Assembly: GCA_964610985.1 (NCBI GenBank)
Contig: CAZSZJ010000005.1
Span: forward strand, 1-60,869
DNA length: 60,869 nt
Source of the DNA: JARIHD01 sp964610985
Lineage (GTDB): Bacteria > Patescibacteriota > Saccharimonadia > Saccharimonadales > UBA4665
Direction: 5' to 3'
Below the pieces are notes generated by a model. The model had not been told where the DNA came from. It searched no databases and was given only the letters and a program-made list of their open reading frames with translations. Within the stretch, counting starts at the first letter, position 1. The number at the start of each line of letters is the position of its first letter. Below, piece after piece: positions 59,620 through 60,869 of this stretch. A program made the translations under genes and the position numbers.

Positions 59620-60869
59620 ATGCAAATTATCAACCCATACGGCAAGCAAATCACCGTCGTCGAAACCGACTTTTGCGGCCGCAAACTCAAACTCGAAATC
59701 AACCGCGTCGGATTCCGCTCATCGGCCTCTGTGCTAGTGACCTACGGCGAAACCGTCGTGCTCGGTACAGCTATGGTTAGCGGCAAACCAATCACTGGCT
59801 TTGACTACTTTCCGCTCAGCATCGACTACGAAGAAAAAATGTATGCGGCAGGCAAAATTAGCGGCTCACGTTTTATTAAGCGCGAAGGCCGTCCCTCTGA
59901 TGAAGCCATACTTATTGGCCGTCTGATCGACCGTCCTATCCGTCCACTTTGGCCCAAGGGCTACCGTCACGAGGTGCAAGGTGTGGTTAGTGTACTTAGC
60001 ACAGACCCCAATTTTCGCCCGGACATGATTGCCATGATTGCCATGAGCACCGCCTTTATGTTAACCGGCGCGCCATTTGAAGGCCCCGTTGCCGGACTCC
60101 GCGTAGGCTATGACGCCGAAGGTAAGCTCAGCGCATTCCTCAGCGCCAAAGAACTGGCAGACAACAAACTTGACCTGGTTGTTGCCGGAACCGAAAACGC
60201 CATCATGATGGTCGAGGCCGGTGCCAACGAAGTCTCCGAAGAAGAAGTTGCCGAAGCTTTGCAGTTCGCTCAGCAACAAATGCAACCAGCCATCGCCCTG
60301 CAAAAAGAACTGATTGCCAAGGCCGGTGTAGCCGCCCAGGAATACGAACTGACGCTGCCCAGCAAGGATATCCAGTCCAATGTCGACGCCTGGCTAGACG
60401 GCAAAATGGGCGCCAAACTGCGTGCTCCGATGGCCGAACGCCACCAGCGTATGCACGAACTGCGCGAAGCCATGATGGACCACTTCGAAGCCGAGCTCGG
60501 CGACGAGTTTGGTGAACTCAAGGGCCAATACGCTGACGCTTTCGCCGCCGCCGCCAACAAAGACGTCCGAAAGGGCATCCTCGAAGATGGCGCACGTCCA
60601 GACGGCCGCGGCTTTACCGACGTCCGTCCGCTTTCCAGCGAAGTCGGCTTTTTGCCCCGCGCCCATGGCTCCAGTATTTTTACCCGCGGCCTAACCCAGG
60701 CTATGAACATCGTGACGCTTGCACCACTTAGTTATGCACAGGTTGTTGACACCATGGAACGCGATGAAGAAAAGCGCTATTTCCATCACTACAACGCTCC
60801 CGGCTACACCGTTGGCGAAATCAAGCGCCTGGGCAGCCCCGGCCGCCGTGAAATCGGCCAGATCGGAAG
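59620..60869 (+). CDS. pnp: Polynucleotide phosphorylase, N-terminal part (runs off the window)
   Basis: PNPase degrades RNA phosphorolytically from the 3' end. The 416 visible residues cover the first RNase PH domain (VLVTYGETVVLGTAMVSG, DYFPLSIDYEEKMYAAGKI, FIKREGRPSDEAILIGRLIDRPIRPLWPKG), the helical linker domain and the beginning of the second RNase PH domain (RPDGRGFTDVRPLSSEVGFLPRAHGSS). The ATG at 59620 has AAAGG upstream. The KH and S1 domains must lie beyond the right edge. Confidence 0.95.
   Translation, partial: MQIINPYGKQITVVETDFCGRKLKLEINRVGFRSSASVLVTYGETVVLGTAMVSGKPITGFDYFPLSIDYEEKMYAAGKISGSRFIKREGRPSDEAILIGRLIDRPIRPLWPKGYRHEVQGVVSVLSTDPNFRPDMIAMIAMSTAFMLTGAPFEGPVAGLRVGYDAEGKLSAFLSAKELADNKLDLVVAGTENAIMMVEAGANEVSEEEVAEALQFAQQQMQPAIALQKELIAKAGVAAQEYELTLPSKDIQSNVDAWLDGKMGAKLRAPMAERHQRMHELREAMMDHFEAELGDEFGELKGQYADAFAAAANKDVRKGILEDGARPDGRGFTDVRPLSSEVGFLPRAHGSSIFTRGLTQAMNIVTLAPLSYAQVVDTMERDEEKRYFHHYNAPGYTVGEIKRLGSPGRREIGQIG

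Noticed and set aside
1..60869. CRISPR array, insertion sequence or prophage
   Set aside because: No regular direct repeats with spacers, no transposase or integrase gene and no phage structural genes were found.
1..60869. tRNA or rRNA genes
   Set aside because: I scanned the gene-free intervals, all short, for cloverleaf-like arms and CCA-type ends and saw none; a dedicated tRNA search would settle it.

Overview
The window looks like one contiguous stretch of chromosome from a small-genome bacterium of the Patescibacteria/CPR. My best guess is Saccharibacteria (TM7); this is an inference from gene content and compactness, not from a marker gene, since no rRNA or tRNA gene is visible. Base composition is near 50% GC, genes are packed tightly, and several convergent neighbours overlap at their stop codons (around 11280, 20160, 32440 and 35024). 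The code is standard: TGA ends several ordinary genes (for example 12734 and 45624, and the minus-strand genes ending at 6855, 26997 and 32424). Many genes have a TGnTATAAT-type -10 element only 6-9 nt before the ATG, so leaderless mRNAs appear common.

Layout. 1-4.4 kb: the end of an unknown gene, a MurE-like ligase and an arginase sharing a large bidirectional terminator, then an EndoU-like nuclease followed 1 nt later by a small acidic protein (possible toxin/immunity pair). 4.4-6.6 kb: groES-groEL under a CIRCE operator. 6.6-9.2 kb: an envelope block with a tiny Tat-signal-like protein, TatC with a long disordered tail, TatA, a LANTG-motif membrane protein and a sortase. 9.2-18 kb: sugar-phosphate isomerase plus cupin, a nucleotidyltransferase-like protein, a two-component system, a DUF1361 protein, argS and a GH13 glucosidase. 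18-26 kb: MscL, MsrB, Orn, a HAD phosphatase, an alternative sigma factor with a terminator-like hairpin inside its 5' coding region, YjbR, DnaG without zinc ligands, and RpoD.

26-35 kb is the richest accessory region: a tandem pair of unknown paralogues, a P-loop kinase, a third sigma-70 gene broken by one in-frame TGA at a conserved Trp position, a polyprenyl synthase, a 550-residue unknown protein behind a perfect 22-bp palindrome, and a TrmB-like regulator divergent from two unknown proteins. 35-51 kb holds a P-type ATPase with altered ion-site residues, a WhiB-like protein, PolA, a Nudix-fold protein lacking catalytic glutamates, an ABC-2 exporter, a kinase/Nudix/HAD operon, MutM, a lipoprotein and HolA. 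51-61 kb holds S20 with a histone-like tail, a 53-residue Cys-rich ORF, a degenerate DHH protein with a long Pro-rich tail, a 1331-residue surface protein with a deacetylase-like domain, TruB, S15 and the start of PNPase.

Taken together, core replication, transcription and translation genes are interleaved with surface and export genes (Tat, sortase, lipoprotein, large anchored protein) and with lineage-specific unknowns under palindromic promoters. This would fit a host-associated epibiont, but that lifestyle is inferred.
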